Assembly (NCBI RefSeq): GCF_029581275.1
Contig: NZ_CP120742.1
Span: forward strand, 3,208,001 to 3,272,000
Direction: 5' to 3'
Source: Micromonospora sp. WMMD1155
GTDB taxonomy: Bacteria > Actinomycetota > Actinomycetes > Mycobacteriales > Micromonosporaceae
DNA: 64,000 bases
Positions 8,846-16,576 of the stretch are shown here, piece by piece. The notes under the pieces are model-generated. The model made no database searches. It was not told the origin of the DNA and was given only the letters and a program-made list of their open reading frames with translations. Both the position numbers and the translations under genes were made by a program. Numbering within the stretch: the stretch's first letter is position 1; each line of letters starts with the position of its first letter.

Positions 8846-9627
8846 CGGCGGCGGTGGTCGACGGTTGGACGATGACCAGGCGGAACATGATCCACGTGAT
8901 CCGCTCGCCGGAGGAGCTGATCCTCTACTTCTCGCTGCCGATCATGTTCGTGCTCGTCTTCGGGTACGTGTTCGGCAGCGGCATGCAGGTGGCCGGCGGT
9001 GGCGACTATCGCGAATTCCTGGTTCCCGGCGTCTTCGTGATGACGATGCTGTACGGCCTGGGCGCGACCGCGACCGGCGTGGCGCTGGACCTCAGCCGAG
9101 GTGTCGTGGACCGGTTCCGGTCGATGCCGATGGCCCGGTCCGCCCTGATGACCGGTCGCAGTGCCGCCGATCTGCTCCGCGCGCTGCTGGAGATGTCCAC
9201 CCTGCTGGTCTGCGGCCTGCTCGTCGGGTGGCAGTGGCGCCACGGTGTGGGCAAGGCGTTGCTCGCCGTCGGGCTGCTCCTGCTGCTCCGAGTCGCGATC
9301 ACCTGGATCGGGATCTACCTGGCGCTGCTGGTCCGCAACCCGGACACGGTCGGCGTGATCGTCTTCCCGGCCGCGTTTCCGCTCACCGCGATCTCCAATG
9401 TGTTCGTGTCGCCCGAGCTGATGCCGCCGGTCATCGGGTCGATCTCGGAGTGGAATCCGCTGTCGGCCACCGTCGCGGCGATGCGTGAGCTGTTCGGCAA
9501 CCCGGGCCTGGGCGGCGACTCCTGGCCGGCGGAGCACGCCATGCTGCTGGCGGTGCTGTGGCCGGTGCTGCTGATCGCGATCTTCGCCCCGCTGGCGGTG
9601 CGCCGCTACCGGCGGTTGAGCCGCTGA
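8842..9627 (+). CDS. ABC transporter permease, DrrB/ABC-2 type
   Basis: A 261-aa membrane subunit with six likely transmembrane segments. The first is around LYFSLPIMFVLVFGYVFGSG, and the last is LLAVLWPVLLIAIFAPLAV. The ABC-2 family features YREFLVPGVFVMTMLYG and an internal NPLSATVAAMRELFGNP are present. It partners the preceding ATPase (4-bp overlap). Export of a hydrophobic compound is the family role. The gene ends just before the convergent APC permease. Confidence 0.9.
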   Translation: MTAAVVDGWTMTRRNMIHVIRSPEELILYFSLPIMFVLVFGYVFGSGMQVAGGGDYREFLVPGVFVMTMLYGLGATATGVALDLSRGVVDRFRSMPMARSALMTGRSAADLLRALLEMSTLLVCGLLVGWQWRHGVGKALLAVGLLLLLRVAITWIGIYLALLVRNPDTVGVIVFPAAFPLTAISNVFVSPELMPPVIGSISEWNPLSATVAAMRELFGNPGLGGDSWPAEHAMLLAVLWPVLLIAIFAPLAVRRYRRLSR

Positions 9628-9635
9628 CCGTGTCG

Positions 9636-10886
9636 CTATCGACCAGGCCGCCGGTGGCCCGTCCGTAGCGCGTACCAGGCGGCTCCGACGGCGAGCACGC
9701 CGAACCCGGCGAGGACGCTGCCCAGCGGCAGGTTGACGGCGAGCAGCAGGCAGCCGGCCAGCCCCAACCCGGCGAGGACCCGGACCGGCGACCGCCGGTC
9801 CGGGTCCCGGCCCAGGGTCAGCGCCGCCGCGTTGGTGATCGCGTAGTAGACCAGCACCGTGCAGCTGGAGAAGCCGATCGCCTGCCTGACGTCACCGAGC
9901 AGCACCACCACGATCACCACGGCGGCCACCGCCATCTCGGCCCGGTGGGGCACCTTGTGCACCCGGTGGACGGCGGCCAGCGCACCGGGCAGGTAGTGAC
10001 GGCGGGCCATCGCGAGGGTGGTCCGACCGACCCCGGCGACCAGGGACAGCAGCACGCCGACGACCGCGATCGTCGCCCCGGCGCGGACCACCCAGGCCAG
10101 GCCGGGCAGCCCGGCCGCGGTCACCACGTCGACCAGGGGCGCGGCGGACCCGGCCAGCCGGTCGGCGCCGAGCACGCCGAGCGTGACGACCGCCAACGCC
10201 AGGTAGATCACGAGTACCAGCCCGAGCGCCAGCGGCACGGCCCGGGGGATGGTCCGCTGCGGATCGCGGACCTCCTCGCCGAGGGTGGCGATCCGCGCGT
10301 ACCCGGCGAAGGCGAAGAACAGCAGCCCGGCGGCGGTCAGCACGCCCCGGGCGGAGCCGCCGGGCTCGGTCAGCCGGTCCAGGTGCACCGGCCCATCCAG
10401 CACGCCGACGACAGCGACCACTGTCAGCACCGCGAGCACGAGCGCGACCAGCAGTTTCGTGGCGGTGGCCGTCTTGCCGACGCCGCGCAGGTTCACGGCG
10501 GTCACCGCGAGCACCGCGCCGACCGCGACCAGCCGGGCCAGCCCCGGCCACAGGTACGCCCCGATGGTCAACGCCATCGCCGCGCAACTCGCCGTCTTGC
10601 CGACGACGAACCCCCAGCCGGCCACGAACCCGGCGAACGGCCCGAGGCGCGCCCGCCCGTAGACGTAGGTGCCGCCCGACTCCGGGTAGCGGGCCGCCAA
10701 CCGCGCCGAGCTGGTCGCGTTGCAGTAGGCCACGAAACCCGCCAGCACCAGCGCGGGCAGCAGACCGGCGCCACCGGCCGCCGCCGCGGCCGGGCCGAAG
10801 ACCACGAAGACGCCCGCACCGAGCATCGAGCCCAACCCGATGACAACCGCATCGGGTACGCCGAGCCGCCGCGCCAGTTGATCCAC
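9636..10886 (-). CDS. APC-family amino acid permease
   Basis: A 416-aa polytopic permease. The N-terminal VIGLGSMLGAGVFVVFGPAAAAAG (about 16-40) is the APC substrate-binding unwound helix with the GxG-type motif, and ATSSARLAARYPESGGTYVYGRARLG is the next conserved block. About 12 membrane segments can be counted. Start chosen at GTG 10886 (VDQLARRLGVPDA), which aligns with family N-termini. The same frame is open further upstream, but that part lies opposite the PAP2 gene and is not protein-like. It sits 11 bp behind the PAP2 gene and probably forms an operon with it. Confidence 0.88.
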   Translation of the reverse strand: MDQLARRLGVPDAVVIGLGSMLGAGVFVVFGPAAAAAGGAGLLPALVLAGFVAYCNATSSARLAARYPESGGTYVYGRARLGPFAGFVAGWGFVVGKTASCAAMALTIGAYLWPGLARLVAVGAVLAVTAVNLRGVGKTATATKLLVALVLAVLTVVAVVGVLDGPVHLDRLTEPGGSARGVLTAAGLLFFAFAGYARIATLGEEVRDPQRTIPRAVPLALGLVLVIYLALAVVTLGVLGADRLAGSAAPLVDVVTAAGLPGLAWVVRAGATIAVVGVLLSLVAGVGRTTLAMARRHYLPGALAAVHRVHKVPHRAEMAVAAVVIVVVLLGDVRQAIGFSSCTVLVYYAITNAAALTLGRDPDRRSPVRVLAGLGLAGCLLLAVNLPLGSVLAGFGVLAVGAAWYALRTGHRRPGR

Positions 10887-10897
10887 GGACCGAAACC

Positions 10898-11665
10898 CTA
10901 GGGGTACGACGTGAACGGCCGGTCCCACTCGCGTAACCGGCCGGGGAGGGGCAGGGCGTCCCACGGGACCCGGTGCAGCAAGCGGTCCAGGAGCAGGCCC
11001 AGCAGCAGCCCGGCCACCGAGTCGGTCAGCCAGTGCCACCCCAGGTAGGTGGTGGTGGTGAGGACCACCAACGGCGGCACGATGCGGATCACGGTGACGA
11101 GCCGACTCGGGAGTTGCCGGCCGAAGCTGCGGACCAGCGGGGCGAGCAGCAGGGCGATGACGCCGTACCAGACGATGGCGTTGGCGACGTGCCCCGACGG
11201 GTAGGACTGGGCGAATCGCACCGGCAGGTCGTCGTGGAACAGCGGCAGGGTCTGCTCGGGCGACAGAAACGGCTCCTTGACGCTGGCGCTCGGTGCGGCC
11301 CGCGCGGTCCAGACCTTCAGCGGGCCGATGGTGAAGGTCGTGATCACGAACCCGACCACCGGCAGCAGGATCGGCCGCACCGACCGCAGCCGGACGGCCA
11401 GCAGCACGCCGAGCCCGACGCCGATCAGGGTCAACGGGGTGCCCTGGCCGAGGAAGTTCAGCACCCGGGCGACCCAGTAGGCGGCGGTCGGTCGGTGTGC
11501 GTCGGCCCAGTCGGCGACGGCCCGGTCCAATCCGAAGAGTTGATCGGCGGCGAGCGCCACCGTCAAACCGACCAATCCGACCAGCAGCAGCGCGTCGAAC
11601 CACCAGCCGGCCGGGCGGACCGGCCGTAGCCGCAGGTCACGTCGTACCGCCGTCGGTTTGAGCAC
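10898..11665 (-). CDS. PAP2-superfamily membrane protein with altered catalytic motifs
   Basis: A 255-aa protein with about six membrane helices and a PAP2 layout. Motif 1 reads KVWTARAAPS, where the family usually has K-x6-RP. Motif 2, SYPSGHVAN, is intact. Motif 3 reads TTTYLGWHWLTDSVAG, keeping the catalytic His and Asp but lacking the Arg of SRxxxxxHxxxD. Typical members dephosphorylate lipid or isoprenoid phosphates. Two missing arginines make normal activity doubtful. The GTG start at 11665 has TAGCGT six bases upstream (leaderless). Confidence 0.82.
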   Translation of the reverse strand: MLKPTAVRRDLRLRPVRPAGWWFDALLLVGLVGLTVALAADQLFGLDRAVADWADAHRPTAAYWVARVLNFLGQGTPLTLIGVGLGVLLAVRLRSVRPILLPVVGFVITTFTIGPLKVWTARAAPSASVKEPFLSPEQTLPLFHDDLPVRFAQSYPSGHVANAIVWYGVIALLLAPLVRSFGRQLPSRLVTVIRIVPPLVVLTTTTYLGWHWLTDSVAGLLLGLLLDRLLHRVPWDALPLPGRLREWDRPFTSYP

Positions 11666-11755
11666 GCGACCACGCTACCGGCCCGGTGCGAGTCCGGGGT
11701 GTTCGGCGCTGTGGGCCCAACCACGATGTGAGGCGGATGCGGGGGGCGAGGCGTC

Positions 11756-12979
11756 ATGCTTGTGCCCGTGCGGATCACGTCTGCCCTCGTGGACCCGGCG
11801 CTGCTCGACCTGCCCTGGTCGACTCCGCTGGAGGAGTGGCCTGCCCAACATCTGGTGGCCCTGCCACAGGGCATCTCCCGACACATCGTCCGGTTCGTCC
11901 GGCTCGGTGACTACGTCTACGCCTTCAAGGAGACCCGGGAGCGGATCGCCGAGCGGGAGTACGACCTGCTCCGGGCCCTGGAGCGGATCGACTTCCCCTC
12001 GGTCGAGGCGGTGGCGGTCGTCGCGGACCGGCAGACCGAGGACGGGGAGCACCTCGAATCGGTGCTGATCACCCGGCACCTGCAGTTCTCGCTGCCGTAC
12101 CGTGCGCTCTTCTCGCACACGTTGCGACCGGAGACGATGAGCCGGCTGCTCGACGCGCTCGCCGCCCTGATCGTGCGGATGCACCTGACCGGCTTCTTCT
12201 GGGGCGACTGCTCGCTGTCCAACACGCTGTTCCGCCGGGACGCGGGCGCGTTCGCCGCCTACCTGGTCGACGCGGAGACCGGTGCGTTGCACAACTCGCT
12301 CTCCAACGGTCAGCGCGGCGAGGACCTGGAGATCGCCCGGGTGAACATCTTCGGCGAGGCGTTGGACCTCCAGGCCGCCGGCCTGCTGCACGAGTCCATC
12401 GACCCGGAGGTGGTCTGCGAGGAGGTCGTGCAGCGCTACGAGCGCCTGTGGCACGAGATCACCTACGAGCAGGCGATCGAGCGGGAGGCGCGGCACGACA
12501 TCGAGGGGCGGATCCGCCGCCTCAACGAGCTGGGCTTCGACGTGGCCGAGGTGGCCATGTCGGGCGGCGAGGACGGGCGTTTCCTGGTCCGGCCGAAGGT
12601 GGTGGACGCCGGCTACCACACCCGGCGGCTGCTGCGGCTGACCGGCCTGGACGCCGAGGAGAACCAGGCGCGCAAGCTGCTCAACGACCTGGACGCCTAC
12701 CGGGCGGAGAGCGACCTGATCGACGAGCAGCAGGCCGCGCACCGCTGGCTCACCGAGGTCTTCGAGCCGGTGGTCCGGGCCGTTCCGGCGCACCTGCGTC
12801 GCAAGTTGGAGCCGCAGGAGCTGTTCGCGCAGATCATCGAGCACAAGTGGCTGCTCTCCGAGCAGGCCGGCCGGGACGTCGGAATGCGCCACGCCGTCCA
12901 GTCGTACCTGACCGACGTGCTGGTGCACCGCCCCGACGAGCAGGCCGTCCTCGGCGTGGAAGTCGCCGGCCTGAGCTGA
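11756..12979 (+). CDS. DUF4032 protein, kinase-like fold
   Basis: A 407-aa soluble protein of the DUF4032 family common in actinobacteria. The N-terminal half resembles a small-molecule or lipopolysaccharide kinase. It has the conserved YVYAFKETRERIAEREYDLLRAL (Lys and Glu of the nucleotide site), a catalytic-loop-like HLTGFFWGDCSLSN near 142-155, and VDAET near 171 in the position of the metal-binding Asp. The C-terminal DUF4032 part (about 210-400) is helical and charged. The substrate is unknown. The ATG follows a purine-rich GGGGGGCGAGG. Phosphotransfer is inference. Confidence 0.8.
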   Translation: MLVPVRITSALVDPALLDLPWSTPLEEWPAQHLVALPQGISRHIVRFVRLGDYVYAFKETRERIAEREYDLLRALERIDFPSVEAVAVVADRQTEDGEHLESVLITRHLQFSLPYRALFSHTLRPETMSRLLDALAALIVRMHLTGFFWGDCSLSNTLFRRDAGAFAAYLVDAETGALHNSLSNGQRGEDLEIARVNIFGEALDLQAAGLLHESIDPEVVCEEVVQRYERLWHEITYEQAIEREARHDIEGRIRRLNELGFDVAEVAMSGGEDGRFLVRPKVVDAGYHTRRLLRLTGLDAEENQARKLLNDLDAYRAESDLIDEQQAAHRWLTEVFEPVVRAVPAHLRRKLEPQELFAQIIEHKWLLSEQAGRDVGMRHAVQSYLTDVLVHRPDEQAVLGVEVAGLS

Positions 12980-13000
12980 GACCCCGGTTGGTCTGTCCGG

Positions 13001-13075
13001 GGCCTTGGTTGTCGGGGCCTTGGTTGTCGGGGCCTTGGTTGTCGGGGCCTTGGTTGTCCGGGCCTTGGTTGTCCG
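13001..13075. repeat. 15-bp tandem repeat, five units
   Basis: Unit GGCCTTGGTTGTCGG is repeated at 13001, 13016, 13031, 13046 and 13061. The last two copies read TCCG instead of TCGG at the end, and a decayed half unit lies on each side. It starts 22 bp after the DUF4032 stop. It is noncoding as far as can be seen. Confidence 0.9.
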
Positions 13076-13135
13076 GGGTCTGGTGGCTCCGGCCGGCTCG
13101 AACGGTCGGCTCGGCTACCGGACTACCTGCCCGCT

Positions 13136-13303
13136 GCCTTTGGAGCTGATGTCGTAAACGATTCAGCCCTGGTCGGTAGGGCTGGGCTGGTCGCCTCGAC
13201 CGGGCCGCGCTCCTGGGTCGCCGAGGAGCTTTCACTGATTCGTCGCGGTGGCCGAGCAGGCCGGTGACGTCACTGATGTCGTAAACGATTCAGCTCCAAA
13301 GGC
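13136..13303. repeat. 168-bp element with 14-bp terminal inverted repeats and internal 22-bp direct repeats
   Basis: GCCTTTGGAGCTGA (13136-13149) and its exact complement TCAGCTCCAAAGGC (13290-13303) bound the segment. Just inside each end lies the same 22-bp sequence in the same orientation (13146-13167 and 13273-13294), containing TGTCGTAAACGAT. Related single copies occur at 36003-36023 and 40996-41016. No transposase is present, so this is either a MITE-like element or a pair of dispersed repeat or operator sequences. Confidence 0.75.
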
Positions 13304-13375
13304 ATCCCAGATGGACCTGCCGAGCTGCCCTCACGCGTGGGACGGGCATGGTTCGCCCGCTGGTCTGCCCGGGTG

Positions 13376-14485
13376 TCACTCCACCCAGGAGCCCGCGCGC
13401 AGCACCCGTACCACGTTGAGGTCGTCGTCCAGCACCACCAGGTCCGCGCGGAGGCCGACCTGGAGGGCGCCGACCCGGTCGCCCAGGCCGATGGCCCGGG
13501 CCGGGGTGGTGGCCACCATCCGTGCCGCGTCGGCGATCGGGATTCCGGCATTCACGGCGTGCCGCAGCGCGGCGTCCATGGTCAGGGTGCTTCCGGCGAT
13601 CGCGCCGTCGCGGGCGAGCCGGGCCACCCCGTCGGCCACGGTGACGGCCTGACCGCCCAGCTCGTACTCCCCGTCGGCCATGCCGGCGGCGGCCATCGCG
13701 TCGGTGATCAGCGCGGCCCGGTCCGGACCGGCGGTCGCGGCGACGTAGGTCAGCATGCCGTCGTGCAGGTGTACCCCGTCGGCGATCAGCTCACAGATCA
13801 CGGTGGGCGCGTCGAGCAGGGCCACCACCGGGCCCGGCTCGCGGTGGTGCACCGGCCGCATGCCGTTGAACAGGTGGGTGCCGACGCTGGCACCGGCGGC
13901 GACGGCGGCCTGGGTCTGCTCGTACGTGGCGTCGGTGTGGCCGACCGCCGCCACCACCCGCTGCGAGGTGAGCAGCCTGATCGCCTCCAACGCGCCCTCG
14001 CGTTCCGGAGCGAGGGTGACCATCCGGACCGCGCCCCGACCCAGCTTGATCAGCTCGGTCAGCTCGTCGGTCGACGGGTCGCGGAGGTACTCCGGGTTCT
14101 GCGCGCCGCACCGCGCCGCGGAGAGGTACGGCCCTTCGAAGTGGACACCCGCCAGCACGCCCTCCTCCACCAGCGGGGCGAACGCCTCGGTCGACGAGCG
14201 CATCAACTCGAAGGGGGCGCTGACCAGGCTCGCCAGCACTGTGGTCGTACCGTGCGCGAGGTGGAAGTCGGCCGCCGCCCGCGCCTCGGCGGCATCGCCG
14301 GTGGTGAAGGTGTGCCCGCCACCGCCATGCGTGTGCATGTCCACGAAGCCCGGCAGGATCCAGTGCCCGTCCCGGACCGACGGGTACTCGGCGACCGCGG
14401 TGATCCGATCCCCGTCCCACTCGACGCATCCCTGTCGGATGACACCGGTCGGGGTCACCACGCGGCCGTTCACCCGTACGGTCAT
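13376..14485 (-). CDS. nagA: N-acetylglucosamine-6-phosphate deacetylase
   Basis: A 369-aa amidohydrolase that converts GlcNAc-6-P to glucosamine-6-P and acetate. Visible metal and active-site motifs are FVDMHTHGGGGH (HTH 51-53), GVHFEGPYLS (Glu 117), AVGHTDATYEQT (His 183), GTHLFNGMRPVHHREPG (His 204), ICELIADGVHLHDG and LITDAM (catalytic Asp 262). Length and motif order match NagA. It is the last gene of a three-gene operon; its ATG overlaps the stop of the ROK kinase gene (ATGA). It may act on GalNAc-6-P instead (AgaA role), which motifs cannot separate. Confidence 0.94.
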   Translation of the reverse strand: MTVRVNGRVVTPTGVIRQGCVEWDGDRITAVAEYPSVRDGHWILPGFVDMHTHGGGGHTFTTGDAAEARAAADFHLAHGTTTVLASLVSAPFELMRSSTEAFAPLVEEGVLAGVHFEGPYLSAARCGAQNPEYLRDPSTDELTELIKLGRGAVRMVTLAPEREGALEAIRLLTSQRVVAAVGHTDATYEQTQAAVAAGASVGTHLFNGMRPVHHREPGPVVALLDAPTVICELIADGVHLHDGMLTYVAATAGPDRAALITDAMAAAGMADGEYELGGQAVTVADGVARLARDGAIAGSTLTMDAALRHAVNAGIPIADAARMVATTPARAIGLGDRVGALQVGLRADLVVLDDDLNVVRVLRAGSWVE

Positions 14486-15450
14486 CGCTTCTCCTGGTGG
14501 TCGTGGCCGCGCACGGCGTCCATTGCGAGCAGGGCGGCACCGAGGCAACCGGCCTCGTCGCCGAGGGCTGCCGCGACCAGCCGCGGCTCCCGGTGGAAGG
14601 TCATCCGCTCGTGCAGCGCCGCCCGCAGCGGGGTCAGCAGCCGATCCCCGGCCTGGGCGAGGCCACCGCCGAGCACGATCGTCGCCACGTCGAACAGCGC
14701 CTGCCCGCTGGCCAGACCGTCGGCGAGGGCCTCGACAGTCTCCCGCCAGACCTGACCGGCGAGCGGTTCGCCGGCTGCGGCCCGCTCGGCCACCTCGGCG
14801 GCGGACACCGGACCGTCGGCAGCCTCGCCGGCCAGCTCCGCGTAACGGCGTCCGACCGCTGCGGCCGAGGCGACCGCCTCCAGGCAGCCGGGTCGGCCGC
14901 AGCCGCAGCGCGGCCCGTCCGGCCGGACCAGGATGTGGCCGATCTCCCCGGCGGCGCCGTGCGCGCCGACAGCGGCGTGACCATCCACGACGTGCGCGGC
15001 GGCGATGCCGGTGCCGATCGCCACGAACAGCACGTGCCCGGTGCCGCGCCCGGCGCCGAGCCGGGCCTCGGCGAGACCACCCACCCGCACGTCGTGGCCC
15101 AGTGCCGTCGGCAGGCCGAGCCGTCGCACCGCCAGGTCCCGCAGGGGTACGTCCCGGAAGCCCACGTTCGCCGACCAGACCGCGACTCCACGTGCCTCGT
15201 CCACCACACCGGGGACGGCGATGCCGACCGCGGTCGGGGTGAGGCCGTCGGCGCGTGCCTTGTCGGCGAGCCCTTCGGCCACGTCGAGGATGGTGGCGAC
15301 CACGGCCGCCGGGCCGCGTGCGGCGTCGGTGGGGTGCCGCTCGGTGCGTACCGCGACGCCGTCCGGCCGGACCAGGGCGCACTTCATGCCGGTGCCACCG
15401 ACGTCCAGTGCGACGACCACCGGATCGGTGGGCGCGGCGTCGCCGCTCAC
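14482..15450 (-). CDS. ROK-family sugar kinase, probable N-acetylhexosamine kinase
   Basis: A 322-aa ROK kinase with the phosphate-binding DVGGTGMK (16-23) and the ROK zinc motif region GHILVRPDGPRCGCGRPGCLEA. ATP-site glycines lie in ATIVLGGGLAQAGD. It should phosphorylate the sugar, GlcNAc or a close relative, used by NagA next door. The GTG start at 15450 overlaps the stop of the SIS gene (GTGA), and its own stop overlaps the nagA start, so three proteins are translationally coupled. Sugar specificity is inferred from context. Confidence 0.88.
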   Translation of the reverse strand: MSGDAAPTDPVVVALDVGGTGMKCALVRPDGVAVRTERHPTDAARGPAAVVATILDVAEGLADKARADGLTPTAVGIAVPGVVDEARGVAVWSANVGFRDVPLRDLAVRRLGLPTALGHDVRVGGLAEARLGAGRGTGHVLFVAIGTGIAAAHVVDGHAAVGAHGAAGEIGHILVRPDGPRCGCGRPGCLEAVASAAAVGRRYAELAGEAADGPVSAAEVAERAAAGEPLAGQVWRETVEALADGLASGQALFDVATIVLGGGLAQAGDRLLTPLRAALHERMTFHREPRLVAAALGDEAGCLGAALLAMDAVRGHDHQEKR

Positions 15451-16376
15451 GCCAGCACCACGGCGCGGGACAGGTGCCGGGGGGCGTCCGGGTCGAGGCC
15501 CTGGCTGGTCGCCAGCGCGACCGCGAAGCGTTGCGCCAGGATCAGGTCGGCCATCGGGTCGACCGGGGTACGACCGGCTGACCAACTGCCCAACACCGTG
15601 CGCCAACCGTGGGTGCGGCTGTGCACGAAGGCCGCGCCGGTGGCGGCCACGTCCTCGGGTAGCCCGTCGGGCAGGTCGCCGAACGCCCAGACCAGCCGAC
15701 CGGGGGCGGCGACCGAGATCGGCCCGTGCCGGTAGTCCATGGCCGGGTACGCCTCGGCCCAGAACGTCGCCGCTTCGCGGCACTTCAGCGCCGCCTCCTG
15801 GGCCAGCCCGATCGTCCACCCCCGACCGAGGAAGGTGACCTGCCCGATGGTGGCCGGGTCGATCGGCAGCGGGGAGCGCACCGCCACCTCGGCGTCGGCG
15901 ACGAGCGCGGTCACCGGGTCACCGAGGTGGGCCCGGAGCAGAGCCAGCGCGGTGGTCGCGAAGCGGGTCTGCACCACCGATCGCTCGTCGGCGAAGGGCA
16001 TGGTCACCGCGGCGGTGGCGAGGTCGACGGCCGGGGAGGCCGGGTCGCCGACGATGACCGTGGTGGGTGTCCGCCCGCGCAGCGCGGCGAGCAGTTCCAG
16101 CACCTCGGTGGTGCAGCCGGAACGGGTGATCGCGATCAGCCGGTCGTAGTGGCGGCCGGTGGGGAACTCGGACGCCTGGAACGCGTCGGTCTCACCCTGC
16201 CCGGCCTGCTCGCGGCGGGCCGCGTACGCCATGGCCATGAACCACGACGTGCCGCAACCGACCACGGCGACTCGTTCACCCGGACGCGGCAGGTCACCGT
16301 GAACGACGCCGGCCAGCTCGGCCGCCTCCCGCCAGCAGTCGGGTTGGCTCGCGATCTCCGCGTCCACGTACGCCAT
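15447..16376 (-). CDS. SIS-domain sugar-phosphate isomerase/deaminase
   Basis: A 309-aa protein with two SIS domains, like AgaS or the isomerase half of GlmS. Seen: VAVVGCGTSWFMAMAYAARR (first phosphosugar site), LIAITRSGCTTEVLELL, TVIVGDPASPAVDLA, and the second-domain FLGRGWTIGLAQEAALKCREA with YRHGPISV. It probably converts glucosamine- or galactosamine-6-P to a ketose phosphate and ammonia, completing the pathway begun by the ROK kinase and NagA. The ATG at 16376 follows GAGGAG. It is the first gene of the leftward operon and divergent from the DeoR-type regulator. Confidence 0.87.
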   Translation of the reverse strand: MAYVDAEIASQPDCWREAAELAGVVHGDLPRPGERVAVVGCGTSWFMAMAYAARREQAGQGETDAFQASEFPTGRHYDRLIAITRSGCTTEVLELLAALRGRTPTTVIVGDPASPAVDLATAAVTMPFADERSVVQTRFATTALALLRAHLGDPVTALVADAEVAVRSPLPIDPATIGQVTFLGRGWTIGLAQEAALKCREAATFWAEAYPAMDYRHGPISVAAPGRLVWAFGDLPDGLPEDVAATGAAFVHSRTHGWRTVLGSWSAGRTPVDPMADLILAQRFAVALATSQGLDPDAPRHLSRAVVLA

Positions 16377-16430
16377 GGAAAACTCCTCGCAGGGGCGACC
16401 GGTGCGCAATACGGCTCGTTTGACCCGCAT

Positions 16431-16452
16431 TTCGCGCGTTATTCTGCGCGAA
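16431..16452. promoter_or_regulatory. Inverted repeat, candidate operator in front of the amino-sugar operon
   Basis: TTCGCGC (16431-16437) and GCGCGAA (16446-16452) form a perfect 7-bp dyad about 55 bp upstream of the SIS gene start. The location fits a site for the divergently encoded DeoR-type repressor. Confidence 0.45.
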
Positions 16453-16513
16453 CGCGGGTGGCCGTGGCAACCAGCCAGCCGATCGCGCAGGCCAGTCTTT
16501 TGCGCCCGCCTAG

Positions 16514-16533
16514 TTTCGCGCACTAGTGTGCAC
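16514..16533. promoter_or_regulatory. Second candidate operator next to the regulator gene
   Basis: A TTTCGCGC half-site (16514-16521) runs into the 8-bp palindrome CACTAGTG (16521-16528), about 45-60 bp before the regulator start. The shared TTCGCGC core with the dyad at 16431 suggests one protein binds both, giving autoregulation. This is inference. Confidence 0.4.
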
Positions 16534-16576
16534 GCAATCAATCACCGTCCGTGCAGTTGCTGGGAGGGCCTCCGCG

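Larger units (their letters stand above)
12980..13375. other. 396-bp gene-free region made of repeats
   Basis: No credible gene. It contains a five-unit 15-bp tandem repeat (13001-13075) and a 168-bp segment with 14-bp terminal inverted repeats (13136-13303). It separates the convergent DUF4032 and nagA genes. No obvious T-tailed terminator was seen. Confidence 0.7.

Noticed and set aside
7048..9537. 829-codon minus-strand open frame opposite the SARP end and DrrAB genes
   Set aside because: Ser/Arg/Thr-rich shadow of genes with clear motifs on the other strand.
10887..11603. Upstream extension of the APC permease frame
   Set aside because: The frame is open, but the segment lies opposite the PAP2 gene and shows no protein character; the GTG at 10886 aligns with permease N-termini.
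13001..13075. CRISPR array
   Set aside because: Units abut with no spacers and there are no cas genes.
13136..13303. Insertion sequence
   Set aside because: Inverted ends are present, but the 140-bp interior has no transposase or other coding capacity.
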